NCBI RefSeq assembly: GCF_900110075.1
Contig: NZ_FOCJ01000001.1
Location: 310,001 to 374,000 of the forward strand
DNA: 64,000 nucleotides
DNA from: Paenibacillus sp. OV219
Lineage (GTDB): Bacteria > Bacillota > Bacilli > Paenibacillales > Paenibacillaceae
Direction: 5' to 3'
The notes under the pieces: generated by a model
Database searches by the model: none
Told to the model about the DNA's origin: nothing
The model's input: the letters and a program-made list of their open reading frames with translations, nothing else
In this document: positions 16,447 through 25,585 of the stretch, piece by piece
Position numbering within the stretch: position 1 is the first letter of the stretch
Layout of the letters: each line of letters opens with the position of its first letter
Made by a program: the position numbers and the translations under genes

Positions 16447-18111
16447 TTGTTGATAAAGCTCATGGTCATCGATGATGAACACTGGATTAGAGAAGGTTTA
16501 AAACAAACCATCGACTGGGAATCGTATGGCGTTCACTTTATGTGTGATGCTGAAGACGGAATAGAAGCGCTGAAGCTGATTGAAGAGAACCCGCCTGACA
16601 TCATCATATCTGATATAAGGATGCCTACTATGGATGGCATGGAATTGTTCAACGAGCTGAAGAATCGGGAAATAGATGTAAAGGTTATCTTTATTAGCGG
16701 CTTCGACGATTTCGCCTATGCTCAGAAAGCGATTAAGCTGGGGGCAAGCGATTATATTCTCAAACCCATTGAAGAGGACGACCTTATTGCGGTCGTTGAG
16801 CGCTGCGTGGGCGAAATAAAGCAAAAGAATGAGATGAACTGCAAGATGGCTGAACTGTCAGGCCGTGTGAGGGAAAGTCTGCCCCTTGCTAAACAAAAGC
16901 ATCTGGAAATGTGTTTATCCCGTCCGATATCAGAGCAAGAATTGCTTTCCAAATGGGAGACGCTCCAAATTGATTTAAATCCGAACAAGCTGATTGTGTT
17001 ATCGGCTGTTGTGCACGAGTGGGGAGACAGGCGTCTGGATGAAACCGGCTGCTCGCTCTTGCGATATGCGATTGGCAACCTCATAGAGGAAATATTCAAG
17101 GAAGCTGGAATAAGGGCTTTGGCTTGTCCATTGCATGATAACGAATATTCAGATGTGGCGCTTATCGTCTCCTCTTGTAAACAGGATGTGAGCGGTCAAT
17201 ATAATGAAGTACTCAGCTGTGCCACTCGCGCCATTGAGGAAGCGTTTGAAGTTCTAGGCGTTCGGATCAGCATTGGAGCGAGCCAAATCGGAGATGGAAG
17301 AACGCTATTATTCACATTTAGGGAAGCGCTTACAAATAGTGTGGAGTATTTGGCGCAAGGGACTGGTCGAATCTTCGGACCAACGGCGAATGACAATGAA
17401 CCGCTGAACGTATTTGCTGTTAACACTGTGGACGAGCCTTACCTTGGCATGAAAGTCGAAGCGCTCGATACAGCCTGGCTCAATCGTATTTTTCATGCGA
17501 TCAAGCTCAAGGATGAAGGCAAGCTGTCTGATCTTCTCGATCAACAGATCACACTGCTTCAGGATATGGTTCAGCAGACTTCTGCGCTTGCCGTTCGCCG
17601 TGAGATGAACTCGCATATCGGAATGCTGCTGTCCAGATGGCAGGATATGTGTCAAGCGCGGAACGGCTCAGATTCGTGCATGCTTATGTATCATCAGAAG
17701 CTCCAGTTATACCGCAGTCCGTTAATTAATTGGAAGCATGCTGTGATGAGTGCATTTCTTATGAAAGACACCAGCGCGTCTGGATATGGACAGAAATATA
17801 CGATCGATTCTGCACTTCAATTCATCCAAGATAATTATCACCTGGGGATCGGCCTCAATCATGTCGCCAAACAGATCTATTTGAATCCCTCGTATCTAAG
17901 CCGTGTATTTCATGCCGAAGTGGGGGAAACACTTAGCCGCTATTTGATACGCGTTCGGATCACCAAGGCGAAGGAGCTGCTTGAACAAACCTCGCTCAAA
18001 ATTTATGAAGTGGCCGAACAGGTAGGCTACAGAGACTTCCGTTATTTTGTGAAAAATTTCAAGGAATTGGAAGGGATTACTCCTTCTCAATATCGTAATT
18101 ACGGCGCATAG
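16447..18111 (+). CDS. Response regulator with AraC-type DNA-binding domain (YesN-like)
   Basis: A 554-residue regulator. The receiver domain (1-120) has the acidic pair Asp9-Asp10, phospho-acceptor Asp56 (ISDIRMP) and Lys106 (ILKP). A long middle linker follows, then a C-terminal AraC domain (VAEQVGYRDFRYFVKNFKE... GITPSQYRNYG). TTG 16447 is taken as start, 6 bases after AAGGAG; TTG 16450 is equally possible. It pairs with the kinase that follows 16 bp later and should switch on the transport genes downstream in response to an extracellular carbohydrate. Confidence 0.93.
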   Translation: MLIKLMVIDDEHWIREGLKQTIDWESYGVHFMCDAEDGIEALKLIEENPPDIIISDIRMPTMDGMELFNELKNREIDVKVIFISGFDDFAYAQKAIKLGASDYILKPIEEDDLIAVVERCVGEIKQKNEMNCKMAELSGRVRESLPLAKQKHLEMCLSRPISEQELLSKWETLQIDLNPNKLIVLSAVVHEWGDRRLDETGCSLLRYAIGNLIEEIFKEAGIRALACPLHDNEYSDVALIVSSCKQDVSGQYNEVLSCATRAIEEAFEVLGVRISIGASQIGDGRTLLFTFREALTNSVEYLAQGTGRIFGPTANDNEPLNVFAVNTVDEPYLGMKVEALDTAWLNRIFHAIKLKDEGKLSDLLDQQITLLQDMVQQTSALAVRREMNSHIGMLLSRWQDMCQARNGSDSCMLMYHQKLQLYRSPLINWKHAVMSAFLMKDTSASGYGQKYTIDSALQFIQDNYHLGIGLNHVAKQIYLNPSYLSRVFHAEVGETLSRYLIRVRITKAKELLEQTSLKIYEVAEQVGYRDFRYFVKNFKELEGITPSQYRNYGA

Positions 18112-18127
18112 AAGGGAGAACTCATCC

Positions 18128-19906
18128 ATGTGGTGGTTCAGCAGAAGTTCAAAGCTCCCTGCTGTTGGCGTGAAGGTATTCTTAATTTACGTCGCCAGCA
18201 TGCTAGTTATCATTACGGTGATGGGCAGCTTATTTTATTATAAATCGACAAAGATGATGGAGAACAAATTTGGCGGTATGGCGCTTCAGAATGCGCAGCA
18301 AGTGGGCAAGAGGCTCGACAATCTATTGCAAGACTATGAGGACCGTTCACTGCTGATCGTTGGCAACAAGGAGATTCAGAAGCAGCTAAGCGGAAACTAT
18401 AAATCAGAGATTGAACGAATTCAGATCAATGACACGAACACAGCCTTCTTATCGAATTGGGTCAATTCAAGAAATGACGTTTCTAATATTTATTTACTAG
18501 GCGAGAAAGGCTCCTCCTACCGCTATTCGCCTAAGGATTCTTTTCCCGTCTATAATTCTTTTTCCAATGAATATCAGGACAAAGACTGGTATAAGCAAAT
18601 TCGGGAGGCAAATGGCCAAGTTGTTTACTTTGGCATTCGTCCTTCATTCGTTAATTGGAGCTCCAAGCTTGTATTCTGCTTCGGCAGAATAGAGAAAAAC
18701 TTCAGCAAGCGCGGTGAAGTTCTCGGCGTGCTGCTATACGAGATAGATCCGGCTGAGATCAAGGGGATGCTGTCGGAAATTGATTACAATGGGTCAGGCT
18801 CGAATGTCATCGTCGACAGCAAGGGACAAATCGTTGGTGACCAGGACGGAATGCGGTTATCAAGCAATCTTGAATTTAAGCCAGCGGAAACGGATTCAGG
18901 GATTATTAGAAAAGCAATGAACGGGGAACGAATGCTCCTTGTCTATAATCGGCTGGAAACGAACAATTGGACGCTCATTGGTATGCTACGTCGTCAGGAT
19001 CTATTGAAGGAGACCTCGGATATCAAGTGGTTCATGCTATCGCTTGTCGTGTTGTTTTCCATCATCGGTATTCTGTTTGCTGTTATTATGGCTTCAACTG
19101 TACATAGGCCGCTCAAGAAGATGATTCAAGCGATGAACAAAGCCAAAACCGGTAATTTCGACGTGCAAATTGAAGACAAACGCAAGGATGAATTCGGCTA
19201 CATGTATATTCATTTCAACGAGATGGTTTCCCGTATTAAAGAACTTATAAATCAGCTCTATGTTCAAAAATTACTGGAGCAAGGTCTTCAACTTAAAATA
19301 TTGGGTTCACAGATTAACGCCCATTTTCTCTACAACACCCTGGATTCCATTCACTGGCTTGCGCGAATCCACAAGGTGAACGACATCAGTACGATGATAT
19401 TCGGCTTGTCCAAATATTTCCGGCTTAGCTTAAGCGAGGGCAAGGATGAAGTAAATGTCAGCCAGATCGTTCAACTACTGGACAGCTACATGACGATTCA
19501 GAAGGTTCGTTACAAGGATAAGTTTGCGCTTCATATGCATGTTGATCCGTCGGTTGAGGAGTATAAAGTGCTCAAATATATTTTCCAGCCTCTTGTAGAG
19601 AATGCAATTTATCACGGGCTTGAGAAGAAAAGAGGCAAAGGAAGGCTTGATGTTGCCTTTACCCGTGAGGGCGAATGTCTCAAGTTTATCGTTACAGACG
19701 ATGGAGCAGGGATTGGACCGGACAAGCTCTCAGAACTACGGCTTCTGTTGTGCGGCGAGGGGGCGAATGAGCAACATCGTCATTTTGGCCTGCGAAATAT
19801 TCATTCCCAAATTCAGATCGCTTACGGGATGAAGTACGGCCTTGAGATTAAGAGCCATTTAGGGCAAGGGACCGAGGTTGCGATGACAATCCCGCTTATG
19901 GCGTGA
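18128..19906 (+). CDS. Membrane sensor histidine kinase (YesM/LytS class)
   Basis: A 592-residue kinase. Membrane segments at about 18-38 and 300-322 enclose an extracellular sensor of about 260 residues (Cache-like, with IYLLGEKGSSYRYSPK and KDWYKQIREANGQVVYF). A HAMP domain follows (PLKKMIQAMNKAKTGNF), then the His_kinase motif with phospho-acceptor His399 in INAHFLYNTLDSIHWL, and an ATPase domain (PLVENAIYHGLE, DDGAGIG, FGLRNIHSQI). It senses an outside ligand, probably a sugar or sugar-loaded binding protein, and phosphorylates the YesN-type regulator encoded just upstream. Confidence 0.93.
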   Translation: MWWFSRSSKLPAVGVKVFLIYVASMLVIITVMGSLFYYKSTKMMENKFGGMALQNAQQVGKRLDNLLQDYEDRSLLIVGNKEIQKQLSGNYKSEIERIQINDTNTAFLSNWVNSRNDVSNIYLLGEKGSSYRYSPKDSFPVYNSFSNEYQDKDWYKQIREANGQVVYFGIRPSFVNWSSKLVFCFGRIEKNFSKRGEVLGVLLYEIDPAEIKGMLSEIDYNGSGSNVIVDSKGQIVGDQDGMRLSSNLEFKPAETDSGIIRKAMNGERMLLVYNRLETNNWTLIGMLRRQDLLKETSDIKWFMLSLVVLFSIIGILFAVIMASTVHRPLKKMIQAMNKAKTGNFDVQIEDKRKDEFGYMYIHFNEMVSRIKELINQLYVQKLLEQGLQLKILGSQINAHFLYNTLDSIHWLARIHKVNDISTMIFGLSKYFRLSLSEGKDEVNVSQIVQLLDSYMTIQKVRYKDKFALHMHVDPSVEEYKVLKYIFQPLVENAIYHGLEKKRGKGRLDVAFTREGECLKFIVTDDGAGIGPDKLSELRLLLCGEGANEQHRHFGLRNIHSQIQIAYGMKYGLEIKSHLGQGTEVAMTIPLMA

Positions 19907-19934
19907 AGTGAGTATGAGTTAAGGGGATGTATTG

Positions 19935-21350
19935 ATGAAAAAGCTTGTGCATCGAGGGAAGGCTTCTATTGTGTACATAGTAGTCCTCACGTGCTTCATC
20001 TTCGTATTCATGTATGCTTGTTCCGACAGCGAAACGATTACGAGCCCGGCGACAGTCACAGGGCATGCTGCTATAGATCCGAACATGGCGAGCGATGTGC
20101 CTAGAAGCAGCAATCCAGTAACCATCAGCTTATGGTTTCCTTGGGGCGGCGGATTTCAAAATGAATTCTATGAGACGGTTGTGAGGCCATTCGAGGAGGC
20201 TAATCCGGATATTCGCGTCAAATTGACCTTTGTCGAGAACTCTGATAATTCGCAGGTATCGGATAAATTATTGACGTCAATCGCAGGTGGTCAGGCGCCG
20301 GATGTCGCGATGTTTGACCGGTTTGCAGTTGGCGAATGGGCGGCTATGGGTGCTTTAGAGGACTTATCTGATCAAGTGAACCGAGATGGAATGGATTCGA
20401 TTTATTACCCGAATGTGTGGGAGGAGACGCAATTCAACGGCAGAACTTACGCCCTTCCTTGGAATGTAGACAGCCGGGCGATGTACTATAACAAATCGCT
20501 TATGGAGGAAGCGGGCCTTGATCCGAATAAGCCTCCCCGTACGATTGCCGAGTTAGATGCGATGGCGGAGAAAATGTACAAGCTGAATAAACAAGGCTTT
20601 TATGATCAAGTAGGCTTTATCCCTTGGCAGGCTCAAGGCTTCTTGTATACACATGGTTGGAATTTCGGCGGCGAGTGGGAGAAGGAAGGACGGCTCACGC
20701 CTAATGATCCCCACATTGTGCAAGCGCTGGAATGGATGCAAGGGTACGCCAGAAAGTACGGAGTGAAGCAGCTAGCGAGCTTTACGGACTCGATGAGAGA
20801 AACGGGGCGAAATCCGTTTGTAAGCGGCAGAATTGGGTTTATGTATGAGGGGAACTGGCTGCTAAATGATATGGACGATGCGAGATTTGATTGGGGTATT
20901 GCCCCAATGCCTACTTCGGATGGAAACGGAAATGTTACATGGTCGGGTGGATGGTCGTTTGTTATGCCAAAAGGAGCGAAGCACCAGGCCCAAGCTTGGC
21001 GATTTATTAAATTCGTCGCAGGCAAAGAAGGCTCGATGCTCTGGACGGGACGTTCAGGCGGTACAAACGATTTGGCGAGCATTCCAGAAGTGAACGAGCA
21101 GCTTGGTCAGAAAAAGAAGGAGCATTTGGACGTATTCCTCCAGCTGCTTGAGCATGCCCACATTCGTCCGGTTTCGCCAATTGGCGAGTATATGTGGCAA
21201 GAAATGTATAAGGTGCAGAATCTCGCCGTTAAATTGCAGGGCAGTCCAAAAGCTCTGCTGGAAGAGATGAAGAAGCACATTGATACCGAACTGCAGGAAG
21301 AAAACCTGGATGGACAAACCAAGTCAGAAGGCTCGCAAATAAGTTTATGA
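19935..21350 (+). CDS. Carbohydrate-binding lipoprotein (extracellular solute-binding protein family 1)
   Basis: A 471-residue binding protein. The signal peptide ends in MYAC with Cys29 as the lipid anchor, a slightly unusual lipobox. The mature part has family-1 marks: SLWFPWGGGFQNEFYETVVRPFEE, GGQAPDVAMFDRF, NGRTYALPWNVDSRAMYYNKSL and the late GGWSFVMPKGAKHQAQAWRFIKF. ATG 19935 is preferred over TTG 19932 because AAGGGG then lies 8 bases upstream. It lies right behind the two-component genes, a place often held by a binding protein that also serves signalling. No permease of its own follows directly. Confidence 0.92.
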   Translation: MKKLVHRGKASIVYIVVLTCFIFVFMYACSDSETITSPATVTGHAAIDPNMASDVPRSSNPVTISLWFPWGGGFQNEFYETVVRPFEEANPDIRVKLTFVENSDNSQVSDKLLTSIAGGQAPDVAMFDRFAVGEWAAMGALEDLSDQVNRDGMDSIYYPNVWEETQFNGRTYALPWNVDSRAMYYNKSLMEEAGLDPNKPPRTIAELDAMAEKMYKLNKQGFYDQVGFIPWQAQGFLYTHGWNFGGEWEKEGRLTPNDPHIVQALEWMQGYARKYGVKQLASFTDSMRETGRNPFVSGRIGFMYEGNWLLNDMDDARFDWGIAPMPTSDGNGNVTWSGGWSFVMPKGAKHQAQAWRFIKFVAGKEGSMLWTGRSGGTNDLASIPEVNEQLGQKKKEHLDVFLQLLEHAHIRPVSPIGEYMWQEMYKVQNLAVKLQGSPKALLEEMKKHIDTELQEENLDGQTKSEGSQISL

Positions 21351-21439
21351 CCCGTGAATGTGTGTGATTTCTTTACTAGCAGCCTGATGAAGTAAAAAGA
21401 CTACACAAAACGCAAACTTAGTCACATTAACCTTTCTTA

Positions 21440-21453
21440 TAAAAGCGTTTACA
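21440..21453. promoter_or_regulatory. Candidate catabolite-responsive element (cre)
   Basis: TAAAAGCGTTTACA matches 13 of 14 positions of the Bacillus cre consensus TGWAARCGYTWNCW, differing only at the second base. It sits in the 286-bp gap ahead of the large binding-protein and permease genes, where CcpA-HPr binding would repress or attenuate them in glucose. I saw no clear sigma-A promoter in the same gap. Confidence 0.5.
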
Positions 21454-21507
21454 ATTGAAGAGATAAAGCGATGGTTTCAGACAAAAATCACTAATAGGGG
21501 GCGGGAA

Positions 21508-21585
21508 GGCGAACCGAAGAAGCATCTTGGTGAAATGAAGAAGAATGTGGAAGTCGAGCTAAAGAAGCTGGAAGCAATCTATTAA
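21508..21585 (+). pseudogene. Remnant of a solute-binding protein C-terminus
   Basis: Twenty-five codons ending at TAA 21583-21585 read GEPKKHLGEMKKNVEVELKK then LEAIY. They resemble the end of the intact neighbour (GSPKALLEEMKKHIDTELQE). No start codon with a ribosome site opens the frame, and the upstream codons do not look like the family. I read it as the fossil end of a second binding-protein gene. A chance match is possible because the motif is short and lysine-rich. Confidence 0.45.
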
Positions 21586-21636
21586 CAGCGGATCTACCAT
21601 GATTAAATGGACGGAAAGACAAAGAGGTGATGTCTC

Positions 21637-24609
21637 TTGAAACGGCAATGGATAGCTGCATTGAAGTGGAAGAAGGTCATGCTAGTAACGGTCACTTTAT
21701 TTGTCTTATCAGCCACAATCGCAGGCAATTCGCAATCTTACGCCAGCGAGCGGCTGCGGGACCGCAATCAGAATCAAGGCATTGCTCAATCGGATCTGTC
21801 ACTGCTCTCGAACGATGATATTTTGGAGCCGACTTACGGGAAGACTCTCGCTGCTTATAAGCAGAAGGGCTACAAGCCCGCCGAGCAAACAGAGATTCAC
21901 TTGCAAGCGAACAATTATTCGGCATTCGAAGGTGCCAAACCTGGTTTGAAGACGATCGAAGATCATTCAAACGCGCTTATATGGGAGAAGGATACGAAAT
22001 GGTTGGAATGGACAGTTGATGTTAAGTCCGACGGTCTATACAATCTGGCGGTCAATTACTACCCGATGGAAGGCAAGCGTATGCCGATTCAACGGGAGCT
22101 GCTCATTGACGGGAAGAGCCCTTTCCGCGAGGCGCAGCGTATTTATTTCATGCGCAGCTGGTTGGATCGTGGCGATCCAGTTCAGAACAATCAAGGTGAC
22201 GACGTCCGGCCGAAACAGATCGAGAAGCCGCAATGGTTGGATCTTCCGATATCGGATGGCAATGGACAGTATGCAGAGCCCTTCCAGTACTACCTGACTG
22301 CAGGCAAGCATGTCGTTCGTTTCGTTTATTTGGATGAGCCGGTTGCGCTCGGAGAAATTCGGGTTACAGCACCGGAGCAAGTACCAGCCTATAAAGACGT
22401 AGAACAAACCTATCAATCCAATGGCTACAAGCCAGTTGAACAGGTCAATGTGAAAGTGCAGGCAGAGGACAATCCGCTTAAATCCGACCCGACCATTCGC
22501 AGAGAATCAAACGGCGATCCGTTAATGGAGCCGGTGGGGAACGGAAGGATCAAGTTGAATGCATTCGGCGACTGGCGCTGGAGAAAAGGCGGCCAGAGTG
22601 CGGCATGGACATTCTCAGTCCCGAAGGACGGATTGTACAAAATCGGTCTGAAATTTGGACAATGGTGGGGCGATGGGTTGCCTTCCTATCGTCAAATTCT
22701 AATAGACGGTAAAGTACCTTTCAAAGAGTTGGAGGAGTATCCGTTCTCTTATTCTCGTAACTGGAGAATCGAAACGCTCCATGATCAAAGCGGCAATAAG
22801 GATCCACTTCTTTTCTACTTGCCGGCAGGCGAGCATACGATCACGATGGTGGCTGAAGTCGGTCCATACCAAGGGATTGTAGAGTCGCTAACGGCGGATA
22901 CGCAGAAGCTGTCCGATCTGTACAGACGTATCATTATGATTACAGGGCCAACTCCAGATCCGAACTTCGAATACGAGCTCGATAAGAAGGCGCCGGAACT
23001 GATTGATAATTTGAAGGTGATCGCGGATGACCTTCTGGTGCAGATGAATGCACTGAATGCCATATCAGAGAAGGAACCGAGCGCGGTAAATAGCTTACGG
23101 ATGATCAATGCTACTTTCGAGAAAATGATCCACCGTCCCGACTCGATTCCAAGGCAATTGTCGGAGCTCGCCAACAGCCAGACTAACCTAAGCACACTGC
23201 TGATGGGGCTGCAAAATGTACCACTCGTGATGGACTATCTGCTCATTAGCGCTCCGGATACTCAGTACCCGAAGGTGAAGTCGAATTTCTGGCAAAAGTC
23301 GATCAGTACGATCAAGAACTTCTTCGCGTCCTTTACGAAGGACTACACAGGAGTCGGTAGCGTATACGGCGACGACGAGACAGCCACTGCCAAGGAAGAG
23401 GACTCCGTTATTAATGTGTGGGTTTCCAGAGGTAAAGAGTGGGCGGAGATTATGAAGGAGATGGCGGAAGAGGACTTCACGCCGAATACCGGCATCCGCA
23501 TCAATGTCAACACGCTGCCTGCCGGTCAATTGAACTCCGGTTCGGTCAATACGCTGCTGCTTGCCGCGAGCTCAGGGAATGCGCCGGATGTCGCTACTGG
23601 CGTTGAAGCGCACTTACCTGTTGAATTCGCCATTCGGGATGCTTCAGTCGACCTGTCCCAGTTTTCAGATTATAAGGAAGTCAGCAAACGGTTTCTACCA
23701 GGAGCGTTGATTCCTTTCCAGTATAACGGAGGCAATTATGCCCTTCCGGAAAACCAGGATTTCAACGTGCTCGTTTATCGTAAGGATATTATGAAGGAGC
23801 TCGGTGTGAGCGTACCGCAAACCTGGGAAGATGTTTACTCTTTGCTGCCGGTCCTACAGCAGAACGGGATGCAGATGTACTATCCGATTACATCGTTAGG
23901 CTTTATGCCTTTCCTTTATCAGAACGGCGGAGAATTTTACCACGATGACGGCAAGAAGTCTGGTCTGGATACGCCGGAAGCGTTCCAAGCCTTTACCGAG
24001 TGGACGGAGCTTTACACCAATTACAAGTTCCCGGTTCAGGCGAACTTCTTCAACCGCTTCCGTACAGGTGAAATGCCTATCGGCATATGCGATTACCAGA
24101 CATATGTCCTGCTATCAACGGCTGCACCTGAGCTTGTCGGCCGCTGGGGTGTAGCGCCTGCTCCTGGGCATATGAAGCAAGACGGATCAATAGACCGAAC
24201 GAACGGTGGCGCCGCTCAATCGGTAGCGATCTTCAAGCAATCCACGCATCAGAAGGAAGCATGGGAGTTTATCAAATGGTGGACGAGCAAGGATAGCCAA
24301 GTCCAGTTCGGCCAAGAGCTAGAGGCGCTGTTAGGCGTCGAGGCTCGTTGGAATACTGCGAACGTAGAAGCATTCTCGGACTTGCCTTGGCCGGATGATG
24401 ACCTCAAGGCTCTAACGGATCAATGGAAGTATTATAAGGAACAGCCGTACGTGCTCGGCGGATATTTCACAGGACGAAATGTCGACAACGCTTGGAACCG
24501 CGTCGTTCTAGGTGGAGAGAACACACGGGAGTCCTTTGAGCAGGCTATCAAGGATATTAATAAAGAGCTCGAAGCCAAGCAGAAAGAGTTCGGGGTTGGA
24601 CCGGATTAG
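21637..24609 (+). CDS. 990-residue solute-binding protein with two N-terminal carbohydrate-binding-like modules
   Basis: Begins at TTG 21637 behind AGAGGTGAT. The N-terminus is a signal or anchor segment (VMLVTVTLFVLSATIAGNS) with no lipobox cysteine. Two related beta-rich modules follow, at about 68-250 and 258-420. Each opens with GYKPxEQ and contains a DGLYxx...LIDGK...FYL pattern like CBM35-type folds. A helical linker comes next (about 425-545), then a family-1 solute-binding domain (about 590-985; INVWVSRGKEWAEIMKEM, SGNAPDVATG, ALPENQDFNVLVYRKD). It is twice the usual length. It should capture a polysaccharide or large oligosaccharide for the two permeases encoded next. Confidence 0.85.
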   Translation: MKRQWIAALKWKKVMLVTVTLFVLSATIAGNSQSYASERLRDRNQNQGIAQSDLSLLSNDDILEPTYGKTLAAYKQKGYKPAEQTEIHLQANNYSAFEGAKPGLKTIEDHSNALIWEKDTKWLEWTVDVKSDGLYNLAVNYYPMEGKRMPIQRELLIDGKSPFREAQRIYFMRSWLDRGDPVQNNQGDDVRPKQIEKPQWLDLPISDGNGQYAEPFQYYLTAGKHVVRFVYLDEPVALGEIRVTAPEQVPAYKDVEQTYQSNGYKPVEQVNVKVQAEDNPLKSDPTIRRESNGDPLMEPVGNGRIKLNAFGDWRWRKGGQSAAWTFSVPKDGLYKIGLKFGQWWGDGLPSYRQILIDGKVPFKELEEYPFSYSRNWRIETLHDQSGNKDPLLFYLPAGEHTITMVAEVGPYQGIVESLTADTQKLSDLYRRIIMITGPTPDPNFEYELDKKAPELIDNLKVIADDLLVQMNALNAISEKEPSAVNSLRMINATFEKMIHRPDSIPRQLSELANSQTNLSTLLMGLQNVPLVMDYLLISAPDTQYPKVKSNFWQKSISTIKNFFASFTKDYTGVGSVYGDDETATAKEEDSVINVWVSRGKEWAEIMKEMAEEDFTPNTGIRINVNTLPAGQLNSGSVNTLLLAASSGNAPDVATGVEAHLPVEFAIRDASVDLSQFSDYKEVSKRFLPGALIPFQYNGGNYALPENQDFNVLVYRKDIMKELGVSVPQTWEDVYSLLPVLQQNGMQMYYPITSLGFMPFLYQNGGEFYHDDGKKSGLDTPEAFQAFTEWTELYTNYKFPVQANFFNRFRTGEMPIGICDYQTYVLLSTAAPELVGRWGVAPAPGHMKQDGSIDRTNGGAAQSVAIFKQSTHQKEAWEFIKWWTSKDSQVQFGQELEALLGVEARWNTANVEAFSDLPWPDDDLKALTDQWKYYKEQPYVLGGYFTGRNVDNAWNRVVLGGENTRESFEQAIKDINKELEAKQKEFGVGPD

Positions 24610-24621
24610 AGGAGGAGAGTT

Positions 24622-25572
24622 ATGGAAGGCAGTTTGGAAGTAAACAATCCGATTCAGCTGACGGCGCAGAAAGAAAGCCGGTTCAAATTATCGAGTTCGA
24701 TGAAGAGGAATGTGCTAGGATACTTATTTTTAAGCCCATTCCTCATTCTGTTCATCGTCTTCACAGTCATTCCTGTCGTCCAATCCGTCTACTTGAGCTT
24801 TACCTATTACAACATGCTTCAACCGGCGAAATGGATTGGACTGTCGAATTATAGCGTTTTGTTTTTGGAAGATGATATTTTCATCAAATCACTTAAAAAT
24901 ACGTTTGTCTTCGCAGTAATCGCAGGCCCGCTCAGCTACTGCTTATCGTTTATGCTTGCATGGGTCATTAATAACCTGCGTGCCAGGATGCTCTTCTCAC
25001 TTGCTTTCTATGTGCCGTCTATTACGAGCGGCATCGCGTTATCAATCGTCTGGCTTTACATCTTCTCCGGCGACAGATATGGCCTATTAAACAACTTGAT
25101 GCTTAGCTGGGGAATGATATCCGAGCCGATTCTGTGGACAACGGATCCGGATACGATAATGCCGGTCATTATCATCGTTTCCTTATGGATGAGCATGGGA
25201 ACGGGCTTTCTCGTCTTCCTCGCTGGCTTGCAGAATGTGTCGCCAGAGCTGTACGAAGCGGGATCCATTGACGGCATTACCAGTAAGTTTCAGGAATTAT
25301 GGTATATTACGCTGCCTCTGATGAAGCCGCAGCTGCTGTTCGGTGCCGTCAACTCCATCGTCGCTGCCTTCGGCGTATTCGATATTGCGGTGGCGCTTGC
25401 CGGAATGCCAAGTCCGAACTATGCGGGTCATACCATTATTTCGCATCTCTTTGACTATGCGTTTATTCGTTTCGAGCTCGGATATGCATCTGCCATTGCG
25501 GTATTCCTGTTCTTCGTCACCTTGGGCTTAGGGCGTATCGTAATGAGACTGTTATCATCCAAAGATCAATAG
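24622..25572 (+). CDS. Carbohydrate ABC transporter permease (MalF type)
   Basis: A 316-residue inner-membrane permease with six membrane segments; the first is YLFLSPFLILFIVFTVIPVVQSVYL. The EAA loop that contacts the ATPase is EAGSIDGITSKFQELWYITLPLM. It forms a heterodimer with the next gene's product, served by the 990-residue binding protein before it. No ATPase gene is in the cluster, so a shared MsmX-type ATPase encoded elsewhere is likely. Confidence 0.93.
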   Translation: MEGSLEVNNPIQLTAQKESRFKLSSSMKRNVLGYLFLSPFLILFIVFTVIPVVQSVYLSFTYYNMLQPAKWIGLSNYSVLFLEDDIFIKSLKNTFVFAVIAGPLSYCLSFMLAWVINNLRARMLFSLAFYVPSITSGIALSIVWLYIFSGDRYGLLNNLMLSWGMISEPILWTTDPDTIMPVIIIVSLWMSMGTGFLVFLAGLQNVSPELYEAGSIDGITSKFQELWYITLPLMKPQLLFGAVNSIVAAFGVFDIAVALAGMPSPNYAGHTIISHLFDYAFIRFELGYASAIAVFLFFVTLGLGRIVMRLLSSKDQ

Positions 25573-25585
25573 GGGGCCAAAGGAC

